From NCBI GenBank assembly GCA_028279515.1, contig JANQNQ010000010.1, forward strand, positions 1 through 64,000: 64,000 bases of DNA, in the 5' to 3' direction. Source of the DNA: Flavobacteriaceae bacterium. GTDB taxonomy: Bacteria > Bacteroidota > Bacteroidia > Flavobacteriales > Flavobacteriaceae. Below are positions 9,097 through 17,418 of this stretch, piece after piece. Made by a program: the position numbers and the translations under genes. Every line of letters begins with the position of its first letter. Within the stretch, counting starts at the first letter, position 1. A model generated the notes under the pieces. It saw nothing but the letters and a program-made list of their open reading frames with translations. It had not been told where the DNA came from and did no database searches.

Positions 9097-11931
9097 TCAC
9101 CCCATCCCATTAATAAAGGTTTCAACGAAATCAACTATTTTGTTAGTGACTCTTTCAGCTATTGACGCTCTTTCTTTGAGACCAGGCCTATTATTAAGCA
9201 AGTCGATGACATCATCACGAAGTGGTAGTTTCTCCGTGAAAAGATAATTGCTAATAACATCGATCAACTTTTTGTAATCTAAATTTTCGTCTTCGCTTAG
9301 CTCTTTGACTGCTTTTTTCTTTTCATGTGTCCAATACATGTCAAACTCATCGGCAATCAAATCTGAATCTCTCACCAATGGAAGGTTTTCTTCTATAAAG
9401 CGTTCAATCAACTCCTTCTTACTTCTTAAATGGCTGTCAGAAGCCAACATATCAGAAATCACCTTACGTTGTTCATCTCTTTCTTTCTCGTCTTTGGTGT
9501 CTACTAACTTGGCCAGTAAACTCAATATGTAGGCTACATTGATTTCATCACGATGAATCAACTCTATCTCGAAATCAATGTCATTGAGTATTGACACTTT
9601 CTCTTTTTCTCTTTTTACATCATCTCGAATATCCAAGTACTTACTTTGATAATCTTCAAATTCTTGCGCAGAAATGGTAAGGTCATCAAAACTGAACTCG
9701 GTAAATGTGGTCAGTACATTCTTAAGGCGCATTAATTCACGAAATGCCTTAACAAATTCTAGCTTATCGTCTTCGGACTCCAAGTCATTTACACTGTCGA
9801 CAGTTGGTACTATTGCATATAATCGTAAAACGGCTTCTTCAAATTTAGCCGTATAGTCCTCATAAGGTTGAATAATGATCTCTTCAATAGCATCTTTGTT
9901 TGAGAAGAGCGTTATTGCTTCATCCGTAGCCTCTTTCAAATTCCTAAAACAAACGACGTTGCCTTGTGACTTTAATTCATTTACAATTCTGTTGGTACGA
10001 GAATATGCCTGAACTAGACCATGATACTGTAAATTCTTATCGACATAAATGGTATTCAGTAGTTTGGAATCGAAGCCCGTTAGGAACATATTGACAACCA
10101 AAAGCACATCAATTTGGCGATGCTTTACCCGTTTTCCTATGTCTTTATAATATGAGTAGAATTCATTTGTGGAATAGTTTGTCTTAAACATTCCATTGTA
10201 ATCATCAATAAAACCATCCAGTTTTTCTCTTGTATGAGAATAGCTTTCTGAAGGTTCATTTACCATGAAATCTTCAAAATCCTCATCTGGAATAAAACCC
10301 ACCGCACCCTCATCTAGCTCATTGGCGCGATATGAAAATATGGTCGCTACTCTTAAATCGTGTTTTCCGTCTTCTTTCTTTGCTTTAAAGAGATCATAAT
10401 ACTTTATCAGCGTCTTTACATTGGAAACGCAAAAGATTCCAGTAAAGTTCTTATTGTGCGTTTTACGCCCATGATTCGAAATAACATATTCAACAATATT
10501 GTCCAGGCGTTGCGGAGCTTCCATCACCTCAGCTTTATCAATATTTTCTACTTCGATATCAATGATTTGATCGTCATCTTTACTTTTGAAGGTACTGATA
10601 TACTCTATCGCAAATTTTAAAACGTTCTTGTCCCTAATGGCATCTGTGATCACGTACTTGTGAAGACATTCTTCAAACAAATCCTTTGTGGTTCGTCTAC
10701 CCAAGGCATTTTTGATCGCATTATCTTTAAAAATAGGTGTTCCCGTAAAACCAAAAAGCTGTGCATTTTGAAAGAAGTCTCTAATTCTATTGTGCGTTTC
10801 CCCAAACTGACTTCTATGACATTCATCAAAAATGAAAACAATCCTCTCGGTTTTCAGCGACTCCATTTTCTCTAAATACCTTGGCTTATAAATAGCGGTA
10901 TTTAGTTTTTGAATAGTAGTCACTATCAGCTTGGTATCATCATAGAGCTGCCTTACCAATTTGTTGGTATTATCAGTGGCATCAATGCTACCTTCACTAA
11001 AACTATTGAACTCCTTAATGGTCTGATAATCCAAGTCTTTTCTATCCACGACAAACACTACCTTTTTAATCCCATCCAGATTGGTGAGTATTTGTGCTGT
11101 TTTAAATGAGGTCAAGGTCTTGCCTGACCCCGTAGTGTGCCAGATATATCCAAACTTTTTACTTGTCTTAACGCGTTCTACAATGGCCTCGGTAGCATAG
11201 TATTGATATGGTCGTAGTACCATTAGCATCTTTGCGGTATTGAGCACCGTGTACTTGGTGATCATTTTTGATACATGACATGGCTCTAAGAACTGCGCTG
11301 CAAAGGCGCTTAGTTGCGTAATGATATTGTTTTCTTTATCGGCCCAATAGAACGTTTGTTTAAAATTTAGTGCCTTTACAGGATTATTTGCAAAGTATTT
11401 TGTGTTGACACCATTGCTAACCACAAAAAGTTGTACGAATTGAAAAAGTCCTTTTCCTGCGCCGAATGAATGCCTTTTATATCGAAGTATCTGGTTGAAG
11501 GCTTCTTTCATTTCCAAACCTCTTTTCTTTAATTCGATCTGTACAAGAGGAAGTCCGTTTATGAGTATTGTAACGTCATACCGATTTTTGTATTTTCCTT
11601 CGATGGTTACCTGATGAGTCACTTGATATTGGTTTTTACACCAATGAACCTGATTGATCAGCTCTAAGTATCCTGTGCTTCCGTCATCTCTAGTATAGGT
11701 AACCTTTTCACGTAACGTTTTGGCCCTATCGTAAATGTTTCCTTTGGATAGTTGATTAAGAACTTGCCCAAACTCTGTCTTAGATAACGTACAATCGTTA
11801 TGTTTTTCGAGTTGGGCTTTAAGATTTGCAATTAAGTCTTCCTCGGTATTGATTGAAACCTTGCTATAACCTAAATCAACTAATTGTTTGACTAAGTTCT
11901 CTTCTAGTATACGTTCGGGCTGTGTTGTCAT
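9097..11931 (-). CDS. hsdR: type I restriction endonuclease, R subunit
   Basis: A 944-residue motor and nuclease subunit of a type I restriction-modification enzyme. The N-terminal PD-(D/E)xK nuclease core is visible as Asp119 (NRYDVTI) and Glu133-Leu-Lys135 (VQIELKKRG). The SF2 helicase follows: motif I HTTGSGKT at 265-272, DECH box at 369-372, motif III GFTGTP at 394-399, and later helicase motifs including NMFLTGFDS and AYSRTNR. A helical C-terminal domain would contact the methylase core. It translocates DNA using ATP and cuts unmethylated foreign DNA at a distance. It is the last gene of the operon hsdM-hsdS-DUF4268-hsdR, five bases after the DUF4268 stop. Length is typical and no motif is missing, so the system is probably functional. 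Confidence 0.95.
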   Translation of the reverse strand: MTTQPERILEENLVKQLVDLGYSKVSINTEEDLIANLKAQLEKHNDCTLSKTEFGQVLNQLSKGNIYDRAKTLREKVTYTRDDGSTGYLELINQVHWCKNQYQVTHQVTIEGKYKNRYDVTILINGLPLVQIELKKRGLEMKEAFNQILRYKRHSFGAGKGLFQFVQLFVVSNGVNTKYFANNPVKALNFKQTFYWADKENNIITQLSAFAAQFLEPCHVSKMITKYTVLNTAKMLMVLRPYQYYATEAIVERVKTSKKFGYIWHTTGSGKTLTSFKTAQILTNLDGIKKVVFVVDRKDLDYQTIKEFNSFSEGSIDATDNTNKLVRQLYDDTKLIVTTIQKLNTAIYKPRYLEKMESLKTERIVFIFDECHRSQFGETHNRIRDFFQNAQLFGFTGTPIFKDNAIKNALGRRTTKDLFEECLHKYVITDAIRDKNVLKFAIEYISTFKSKDDDQIIDIEVENIDKAEVMEAPQRLDNIVEYVISNHGRKTHNKNFTGIFCVSNVKTLIKYYDLFKAKKEDGKHDLRVATIFSYRANELDEGAVGFIPDEDFEDFMVNEPSESYSHTREKLDGFIDDYNGMFKTNYSTNEFYSYYKDIGKRVKHRQIDVLLVVNMFLTGFDSKLLNTIYVDKNLQYHGLVQAYSRTNRIVNELKSQGNVVCFRNLKEATDEAITLFSNKDAIEEIIIQPYEDYTAKFEEAVLRLYAIVPTVDSVNDLESEDDKLEFVKAFRELMRLKNVLTTFTEFSFDDLTISAQEFEDYQSKYLDIRDDVKREKEKVSILNDIDFEIELIHRDEINVAYILSLLAKLVDTKDEKERDEQRKVISDMLASDSHLRSKKELIERFIEENLPLVRDSDLIADEFDMYWTHEKKKAVKELSEDENLDYKKLIDVISNYLFTEKLPLRDDVIDLLNNRPGLKERASIAERVTNKIVDFVETFINGMG

Positions 11932-11936
11932 TTAAG

Positions 11937-12863
11937 TCAAATATATATTGAAAATGTGTTAGCGATTTTTTCTGCTGTTAATTGTAACCATTTAAAATAC
12001 TCTTGCCATTGACCCTCATTATTTATATCTCCTGAATGTTCAACTTTTATTCGAGAAGCTTTTTTATTTTCGATTGGCATCCAATTAAACTCACAACCAA
12101 TTTCATTTTGAATTAATTCCTTCTTCTTCTCAAATTTTCCATATAATGTTGGTGCATCAGAAATATAAACTTCACAACCTAATAAGCTTTCTTTAGTGTT
12201 AACTGTTAATCCAATATGAGCGTCTGATGTGCCAAAACTAATATTGTAATAGTGTTGTGCCCTAGGTTTTCTCCCAATCTTTAGAGACGTATTATTATCT
12301 TTTGCAAATCGTATGAATTGCGTCCAAAATTCTAACTGCAATAATTTAGTATCTGTTAAATCTTTGGGTTCGTTTGAAGAGTTCTGTAATTGTTTGGCCC
12401 AATCATTTGGTTGAACTAATATGTGAAATTTTGGTGCAAAGGCAGAATCATCAATTTGCCAAAGTTCCATTTGAATTAAAATAAAACTCAATTGAGCGCT
12501 AGTATTACTGTTTAACCATTCAATTGCTTTTTGATGTTCTTCACGAGCCTCTTTTACTATCCAAATTATCACGCTTGCATTGAAACCAGAAGCATAGGTT
12601 ATAAGTTGACCCAAATGTTTATGGTTAGTAACTTCTAATTGATTTTCAATGACTACTTTCTTATCGGAATCTGCATCTTTAGCTACAATGTCCACACTAT
12701 ATCTACCAGTAGCTTCTTCTGCTTTCACATCTATCAATGAAATTCCAATCTCGTCACTTAGCAACTGTATGTTTTCTTCTTTTGCTAACCATCTGGTAAA
12801 GTCTAATGCTTCATGCTTCCAATAAGTTCTTAAATCTATTTTTTTTAATGTACTTAACTTCAT
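11937..12863 (-). CDS. DUF4268 protein with nuclease-like N-terminal domain, in hsd operon
   Basis: A 308-residue protein. The N-terminal half has the order expected of a PD-(D/E)xK-like fold: YSVDIVAKD (Asp58), then KVVIENQLEVTNHKHLGQL (Glu73-Asn-Gln75) and a strand ASVIIWIVKEARE. The C-terminal half, rich in WTQFIRFAKDNN and later WMPIENKKASRIKVE, corresponds to DUF4268. DUF4268 proteins recur beside restriction-modification genes, and the N-terminal core may bind or cut DNA. Glu-x-Gln rather than Glu-x-Lys could mean altered catalysis. The gene sits between hsdS and hsdR with small gaps (14 and 5 bases), so it is co-expressed with the type I enzyme. An accessory nuclease or an anti-restriction modulator are both possible. 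Confidence 0.82.
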   Translation of the reverse strand: MKLSTLKKIDLRTYWKHEALDFTRWLAKEENIQLLSDEIGISLIDVKAEEATGRYSVDIVAKDADSDKKVVIENQLEVTNHKHLGQLITYASGFNASVIIWIVKEAREEHQKAIEWLNSNTSAQLSFILIQMELWQIDDSAFAPKFHILVQPNDWAKQLQNSSNEPKDLTDTKLLQLEFWTQFIRFAKDNNTSLKIGRKPRAQHYYNISFGTSDAHIGLTVNTKESLLGCEVYISDAPTLYGKFEKKKELIQNEIGCEFNWMPIENKKASRIKVEHSGDINNEGQWQEYFKWLQLTAEKIANTFSIYI

Positions 12864-12877
12864 GATATCTAGCGTTT

Positions 12878-14029
12878 CTAAACAAACATCTGCTGCAATA
12901 GCCCTTTTTTAAATCCTTGCGTATTTGTTAATTGCGTGTTTACCAATTGTATTTTACTATCAATGGCTGATAAAAAATTGGCTATTTTAACTTGCTCCCC
13001 AACAGAGGGCAACTTGATAAATATTCTACCCAAATCAGTAGAATTAATTGCAGGGTAACTTGTTCCTGTGCACCTCGATAGAACCTTCTTAACAAAATCG
13101 AAGGTGTGTAGAACATAATATAAAAACCTTGAAGATTCTTTTGCTCTAACTTGAGCATATCCGGTTGAAGCAACGAAATCTTCATTTTCAAAATCAAAAT
13201 GAAAATTATTCATTTGATAGGGTCTAACGGTTTGAAAAAGAATATCATCTTTTTCCAGCACTCTTTGTGCCCTACTGGGTGCATCTTTTACGTTTATTCT
13301 TTGTTTTTTCGTCAAAAATCCCTTATTCACACTTTCTAAGTCTATATAAATAAAAGATTTAGGTAAATCATCATTTTTTGGGTTAATTTTAGATATGTTC
13401 TCCAACTTCCTTTCCTCCCAATCAGGATACTCCTTTCCATTATCATCTTTAAATCGAAGCTCTTGATTAAAGATCTTTTGCATCACTCCTTTTTTGTATT
13501 GCTCTAGAAGGACTTTCTTTTGTTGTAGCAACTCTATTTTTTTATCAACCGATGACAGAAAAGAGGCTATTTTTTGTTGCTCGGGAAGTGAGGGAATATC
13601 AATATTCATCTTGGTGATAAAATCAAGCCTAACAGAATCAACAGAATTCTTTGCACTTAAGCTTAATACACGCCGATAAAATTTTTGAGAAAATACCTGA
13701 TATATAAACTTTGCCGAGTACTCCCTTTTAAAATCTTTTAAAGCATATACACGTTGATGATAGTCAAATTTCCCATTTATATAGTGAAAATTTTTACCCA
13801 CGCCAACGCCGTCTCCAGAAGTCAATATTGCTTCACCTTCATACGAAAACGAATCAATCCGTTCAACAGTATTAGAGCGTACAAAAAAAGGATATTTACC
13901 ATCATCTTTTTTATCTTTTGTATCTCTACCGCCTGTTTTCACTTTACAAATTTCGCCTAGAAAAACCTTCTCCCATCCATCATCGAATCCTGGAAACCTT
14001 AATCTCGGTATTTGATTTACATTACTCAT
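12878..14029 (-). CDS. hsdS: type I restriction system specificity subunit S
   Basis: Specificity subunit with two target-recognition domains (about 10-145 and 205-330), each followed by a conserved helical spacer. The first spacer contains LPEQQKIASFLSSVDKKIEL and the second GEQVKIANFLSAIDSKIQL. The two halves read two parts of a bipartite DNA target. The start chosen is ATG at 14029 because the protein then begins MSNVNQIPRLRFPGFDDGW, the usual HsdS opening, and lies one base after the hsdM stop. An upstream in-frame ATG at 14053 would overlap hsdM by 23 bases and adds eight unconserved residues. Only one hsdS copy and no flanking inverted copies are seen, so there is no sign of phase-variable shuffling. 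Confidence 0.93.
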   Translation of the reverse strand: MSNVNQIPRLRFPGFDDGWEKVFLGEICKVKTGGRDTKDKKDDGKYPFFVRSNTVERIDSFSYEGEAILTSGDGVGVGKNFHYINGKFDYHQRVYALKDFKREYSAKFIYQVFSQKFYRRVLSLSAKNSVDSVRLDFITKMNIDIPSLPEQQKIASFLSSVDKKIELLQQKKVLLEQYKKGVMQKIFNQELRFKDDNGKEYPDWEERKLENISKINPKNDDLPKSFIYIDLESVNKGFLTKKQRINVKDAPSRAQRVLEKDDILFQTVRPYQMNNFHFDFENEDFVASTGYAQVRAKESSRFLYYVLHTFDFVKKVLSRCTGTSYPAINSTDLGRIFIKLPSVGEQVKIANFLSAIDSKIQLVNTQLTNTQGFKKGLLQQMFV

Positions 14030-14030
14030 A

Positions 14031-15593
14031 TTAAAAAGGTGTTTTAATATCAAGTTGTTTACAAAAATCTGCTATGGTTTTATCTGTCTCATTAATGTCA
14101 TTTTCTAATGCTCGTAATTGGTCAGAGACAGCATTTAAATCTATCGGTTTCTCTTCTTCAAACGTATCGACATAGCGAGGGATGTTGAGATTGTAGTCGT
14201 TTTCAACAATTTCTTCCAAAGAAGCCACATAACTGTACTTATCGATTGTTTGACGCTCTTTAAAGGTTTTTACAATTTTATCAATATGTTCCTCTGACAA
14301 CTTGTTTTTGTTGCCATCTTTCTCAAACTCTTTGCTAGTATCAATAAATAAGATGTTATCGTCATGTACTCTACACTTGCTCAATACCAGAATTGAAGTT
14401 GGAATGCTTGTCCCAAAAAAGATATTTGGTGGTAATCCTATTACAGCATCAAGATAGTTCAAGTCATTGATCAAATATTTGCGTATGACGCCTTCTGCCG
14501 CACCTCTAAATAAGACACCGTGGGGCATTACACAAGCCATGGTTCCGTTATCGGCCAATTGGTAGATCATGTGTTGCAAAAAGGCAAAATCGGCTTTACT
14601 AGTGGGTGCTAACTTTCCGTATTGACTAAAGCGGTCATCGTTTTCATTTAAGGGATTGTTTTTACCAGTCCACTTTGCTGAGAATGGCGGATTGGCCACA
14701 ATAGCCTCAAAACGCAACTCTTTATGCTGGGGCTCCCGTAGTGTATCTTCTTGTCGAATATCAAATTGGCGGTAGTGCACGTCATGTAGAATCATGTTCA
14801 TTCTACACAAGTTATATGTGGTTCGGTTTAATTCTTGTCCGTAAAACTCGTCGACCTCAACCTCTCTAGCTACCCGTAACAAAAGAGAGCCACTACCACA
14901 TGTGGGGTCATATACATTCTTTAAACGCTTTTTTCCAGAAGTCACTATCTGGGCTAAAATCTTAGATACTTGTTGCGGCGTATAAAACTCTCCAGCCTTC
15001 TTTCCCGCTCCGCTTGCAAATTGAGAAATTAAATACTCGTAGGCATCTCCAATCACATCAGACTCTGTATCTTCTAAGGCAAAATCTATTTTATCTAAGT
15101 GCAATAACACTTTGGCTATCAACTCATTTCTTTTATCTGCAGAACGTCCTAATTTGGTACTACTAAGGTCCAAATCCTCAAAGAGTTGATTAAAATCGTC
15201 CTCGCTCTCTGTCCCCATGGTACTCTGCTCAATGCTATTGAGAATGCGTTCAAGATCTTCTAGAATAAAGTTGCTCTCGGTTTCTGTATTCGCATTCCCT
15301 TTTTTAGCCATCGCACTAAAAAGCTCGGTTGGTTTTAGGAAGTACCCTAACTTAATCAAAGATTCCTCACGTATAGCCTCTAAATCATCTTTGTCCGTAA
15401 CGTTAATATAGTCCTTTATGTCCTCGGTCTCTAATAAGGTGTTGGCATATAGGTACTGCTTTTCTGAAAGGTATTTGTAAAATATAAATCCAAGTATATA
15501 ATCCCTAAACTCGTCTGCATCCATCTTGCCACGTAGTTCGTTGGCAATTGCCCATAGCTGTGTTTGGAGTAGTTTCTTTTGTTCTTCTGACAT
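14031..15593 (-). CDS. hsdM: type I restriction system DNA methyltransferase subunit M
   Basis: A 520-residue N6-adenine methyltransferase. The N-terminal helical HsdM domain spans about 5-150. Motif X-like GEFYTP is at 201-206, the AdoMet-binding motif I DPTCGSGSLLL at 229-239 and the catalytic motif IV NPPF at 301-304. The protein methylates host DNA at the site read by HsdS and forms the core to which HsdR binds. It is the first hsd gene in the operon and is one base from hsdS. A 207-base gap separates it from an upstream regulator gene on the same strand and contains an inverted repeat at 15724-15739. Length and motifs are standard. Confidence 0.95.
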   Translation of the reverse strand: MSEEQKKLLQTQLWAIANELRGKMDADEFRDYILGFIFYKYLSEKQYLYANTLLETEDIKDYINVTDKDDLEAIREESLIKLGYFLKPTELFSAMAKKGNANTETESNFILEDLERILNSIEQSTMGTESEDDFNQLFEDLDLSSTKLGRSADKRNELIAKVLLHLDKIDFALEDTESDVIGDAYEYLISQFASGAGKKAGEFYTPQQVSKILAQIVTSGKKRLKNVYDPTCGSGSLLLRVAREVEVDEFYGQELNRTTYNLCRMNMILHDVHYRQFDIRQEDTLREPQHKELRFEAIVANPPFSAKWTGKNNPLNENDDRFSQYGKLAPTSKADFAFLQHMIYQLADNGTMACVMPHGVLFRGAAEGVIRKYLINDLNYLDAVIGLPPNIFFGTSIPTSILVLSKCRVHDDNILFIDTSKEFEKDGNKNKLSEEHIDKIVKTFKERQTIDKYSYVASLEEIVENDYNLNIPRYVDTFEEEKPIDLNAVSDQLRALENDINETDKTIADFCKQLDIKTPF

Positions 15594-15723
15594 GCTGTTT
15601 TATTAATAAATATTGGAGGAGAGATAAACCCTCTCAAATATAGAGAAAGATTTCAACAAAACTTTCACGGCAACTATGTTTGTGGCATCGTAATTAAAGA
15701 TGGTGAAACCTTCACAATATAAA

Positions 15724-15739
15724 TTACGGATTCCCGTAA
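15724..15739. promoter_or_regulatory. candidate operator between xre gene and hsdM
   Basis: A perfect inverted repeat TTACGG-ATTC-CCGTAA lies 131 bases before the hsdM start, and an adjoining GTAAAA/TTTTAC pair (736-741 with about 753-758 of this kilobase) extends the symmetry. Such a dyad beside an XRE gene suits a controller-protein binding site. The symmetry is seen; the binding role is inferred. Confidence 0.4.
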
Positions 15740-15800
15740 AAGGGGTATGGTTTTTACGTAGTTATTGAGTGTATTGGTAAGAAGTTTAGAAGAAAAATTC

Positions 15801-16037
15801 TTAATAATCCATCAACTCAGCAATTGACAAATCAAAAGCATTGGCAATTCTGTTTAACATAGAAACTTTCATCTCCTGTTTTCCCAGTTCGTATTTCCGC
15901 AGGTTCTGAGAATCGATGTCTGCCTTAAACGCAATCTCAGCAACACTGTACCCTTTTTCTTTTCGTAGTGCTCGGATACGTTTACCTAGTTTAATACAAA
16001 ACTCTTGAGATTCCTTTTTTCTATCAACTTTTGCCAT
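15801..16037 (-). CDS. XRE-family helix-turn-helix regulator upstream of hsd operon
   Basis: A 78-residue single-domain DNA-binding protein. The HTH runs from about residue 16 to 72 (KRIRALRKEKGYSVAEIAF, then IDSQNLRKYELGKQEMKV and ANAFDLSIAELM), matching the Cro/C1-type fold of small repressors and restriction controller proteins. The start at 16037 (MAKVDRKKESQEF) is preferred. The longer frame to 16127 adds 30 residues without domain character and runs through likely promoter sequence. The gene is transcribed toward the hsd operon and probably regulates it, giving delayed restriction after entry into a new host. The role is inferred from position; the family is clear. Confidence 0.85.
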   Translation of the reverse strand: MAKVDRKKESQEFCIKLGKRIRALRKEKGYSVAEIAFKADIDSQNLRKYELGKQEMKVSMLNRIANAFDLSIAELMDY

Positions 16038-16140
16038 ATACCAAAGCTGCAAACAATTGGGTGAAATCAACGAATTGAAAACAATGGGTTGATTACAACC
16101 TATTTTTATTATATTTGAATCTCTCAAGTTAAATACCCAA

Positions 16141-16173
16141 CCTACGCCTTACCGGCTTCGGCTGGCGAAGGCC
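16141..16173 (+). repeat. REP-like palindromic unit, copy 1
   Basis: The 33-base element begins CCTACGCCTTACCGGCTTCG and ends GGCGAAGGCC, giving a stem GCCTT-CCGGC around TTCG. An inverted, slightly diverged copy lies at 16549-16584, so the pair flanks the 16194-16502 gene. It also marks the right edge of the AT-rich island. Confidence 0.7.
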
Positions 16174-16193
16174 ACAATTAAAATCATCTGGGT

Positions 16194-16502
16194 ATGACAC
16201 ACACCAAAGACCATATCATTCGCTTATTACAACAAGATCTAAAACACAGTCAAATGCTCGGTGCTTTAGAAAGCATCGGCCTGATACCAGGAAGTTGGTA
16301 TTATCTGGGGTTGCAAGACATCATCTTGGATCTGATGCAAGTACCTGAAGGGGTTATCCGTGAGCACTGGGCCAATCTGTATGTAGACTTTATGGACAAG
16401 GCCATCCGATACGAACGTGCCAAACGTAGTGATGAACTAAAACCTTTGGCAACGGAGTGTTATTATGCGTTGAGGGTATTGCTAGACAGTGTGGAGGCTT
16501 AA
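16194..16502 (+). CDS. conserved-looking hypothetical protein
   Basis: A 102-residue, mostly helical soluble protein with no signal peptide or membrane segment. Notable stretches are HIIRLLQQDLKHSQMLGALE and GLQDIILDLMQVP. I do not recognise a family. It stands alone, flanked by an inverted pair of REP-like units and followed by a 7-bp periodic array. Clean reading frame and ordinary codon use support a real gene. It is placed just outside the defence island, so it may belong to the ancestral chromosome. Confidence 0.65.
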   Translation: MTHTKDHIIRLLQQDLKHSQMLGALESIGLIPGSWYYLGLQDIILDLMQVPEGVIREHWANLYVDFMDKAIRYERAKRSDELKPLATECYYALRVLLDSVEA

Positions 16503-16503
16503 T

Positions 16504-16552
16504 GGGTGTTGGGTTTTAGGTGTTAGGTTTTGGAAGTTGGAAGTTGGAGGCT
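16504..16552 (+). repeat. degenerate 7-bp periodic array
   Basis: Seven successive heptamers can be read: GGGTGTT, GGGTTTT, AGGTGTT, AGGTTTT, GGAAGTT, GGAAGTT, GGAGGCT. The unit drifts but the 7-base phase is kept. It begins directly after the stop codon of the preceding gene. Confidence 0.65.
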
Positions 16553-16584
16553 GCCTTGGCCGACCGAAACCTGTAAGGCGTAGG
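16549..16584 (-). repeat. REP-like palindromic unit, copy 2 (inverted)
   Basis: The reverse complement begins CCTACGCCTTACAGGTTTCG and continues through GGCCAAGGC, matching copy 1 at 16141-16173 with a few changes. Inverted pairing around one gene resembles a BIME-type arrangement. Confidence 0.68.
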
Positions 16585-16667
16585 ACGGGGTTTTCAATGA
16601 TTCTTCTATTAAGACATGATGGTAGTTTTCCTTAATTGACCCAGTGAGCAGCAAATTACGGTAGTTC

Positions 16668-17375
16668 TTATTTCGGTTCAATAAAATGATTACCTTCATC
16701 TAACCATTCTCTTTGCAATCCCGTTTTTTCAATGAATTCTTTTTGCTCGCTTTCTGTTGCATAGTCAATTACAAACTGTTGCCCCCCTTCATCGTAGTAG
16801 GTGTATTTTCCTTTGGTATTCAATTCTGAAGGCAAATATGAAAACCTCTTGAATAAAGAGCCTGAAATGTACCCCACTTTCTGTAATTTCCATTTTTTAT
16901 CGATTCCGTTTACTTTGAATTTTATCCATTCATAGTTCTCATCGTCCACTTCAATAGATATATCTGTATATCTTATTTCTCCCTTTGTAATGACACCCAT
17001 TCTTTTCATTAACCAAATGTATTTATCTGGCGAATCTATAAACTCGAGGTCATACCAAATACATTCATCGCTAAAATAAAAACCAGGAACCTTAGGGTTT
17101 CCCCACCCATAATAGAAGTACAAGTGCGAAAATGGCTTTTCTTCAATTCGTTTGAGTCTTTCTCTTCTAATCTGATTCCACATTGGTTCGGCATACCCTT
17201 CAGTAAGTATCAATTCTTTTGTGACACCATCGGCAAATTCATATCCAAGTGTCTTAAATATTTCGATTTGTTGCTCATAACTTAGAGTCCCAACTTTGGG
17301 TTCTGATTTAGTCGATCTAAAACCAAAGAAGCTCAATATTCCCACAAGAACTAATATTGTTATTTTTTTATTCAT
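16668..17375 (-). CDS. hypothetical protein with N-terminal anchor
   Basis: A 235-residue protein with a hydrophobic N-terminus (MNKKITILVLVGILSFFGF) that is probably a signal anchor or uncleaved signal peptide, as no lipobox cysteine follows. The remainder is soluble, aromatic-rich and of mixed alpha/beta character, with segments such as FYYGWGNPKVPGFYF and KFKVNGIDKKWKL. No family is recognised. It is oriented like its upstream neighbour (17419-18162), 43 bases away, and both are exported proteins of unknown role, so a two-gene operon is possible. Confidence 0.68.
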   Translation of the reverse strand: MNKKITILVLVGILSFFGFRSTKSEPKVGTLSYEQQIEIFKTLGYEFADGVTKELILTEGYAEPMWNQIRRERLKRIEEKPFSHLYFYYGWGNPKVPGFYFSDECIWYDLEFIDSPDKYIWLMKRMGVITKGEIRYTDISIEVDDENYEWIKFKVNGIDKKWKLQKVGYISGSLFKRFSYLPSELNTKGKYTYYDEGGQQFVIDYATESEQKEFIEKTGLQREWLDEGNHFIEPK

Positions 17376-17418
17376 GTAATGTTGAGATTACTGTCTACCA
17401 TGTCGTTGACAAAAGTTT

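Noticed and set aside
12878-14029. Phase-variable type I specificity through hsdS inversion
   Set aside because: Only one hsdS gene, no partial silent copies or inverted repeats nearby, and the only recombinase is more than 11 kb away.
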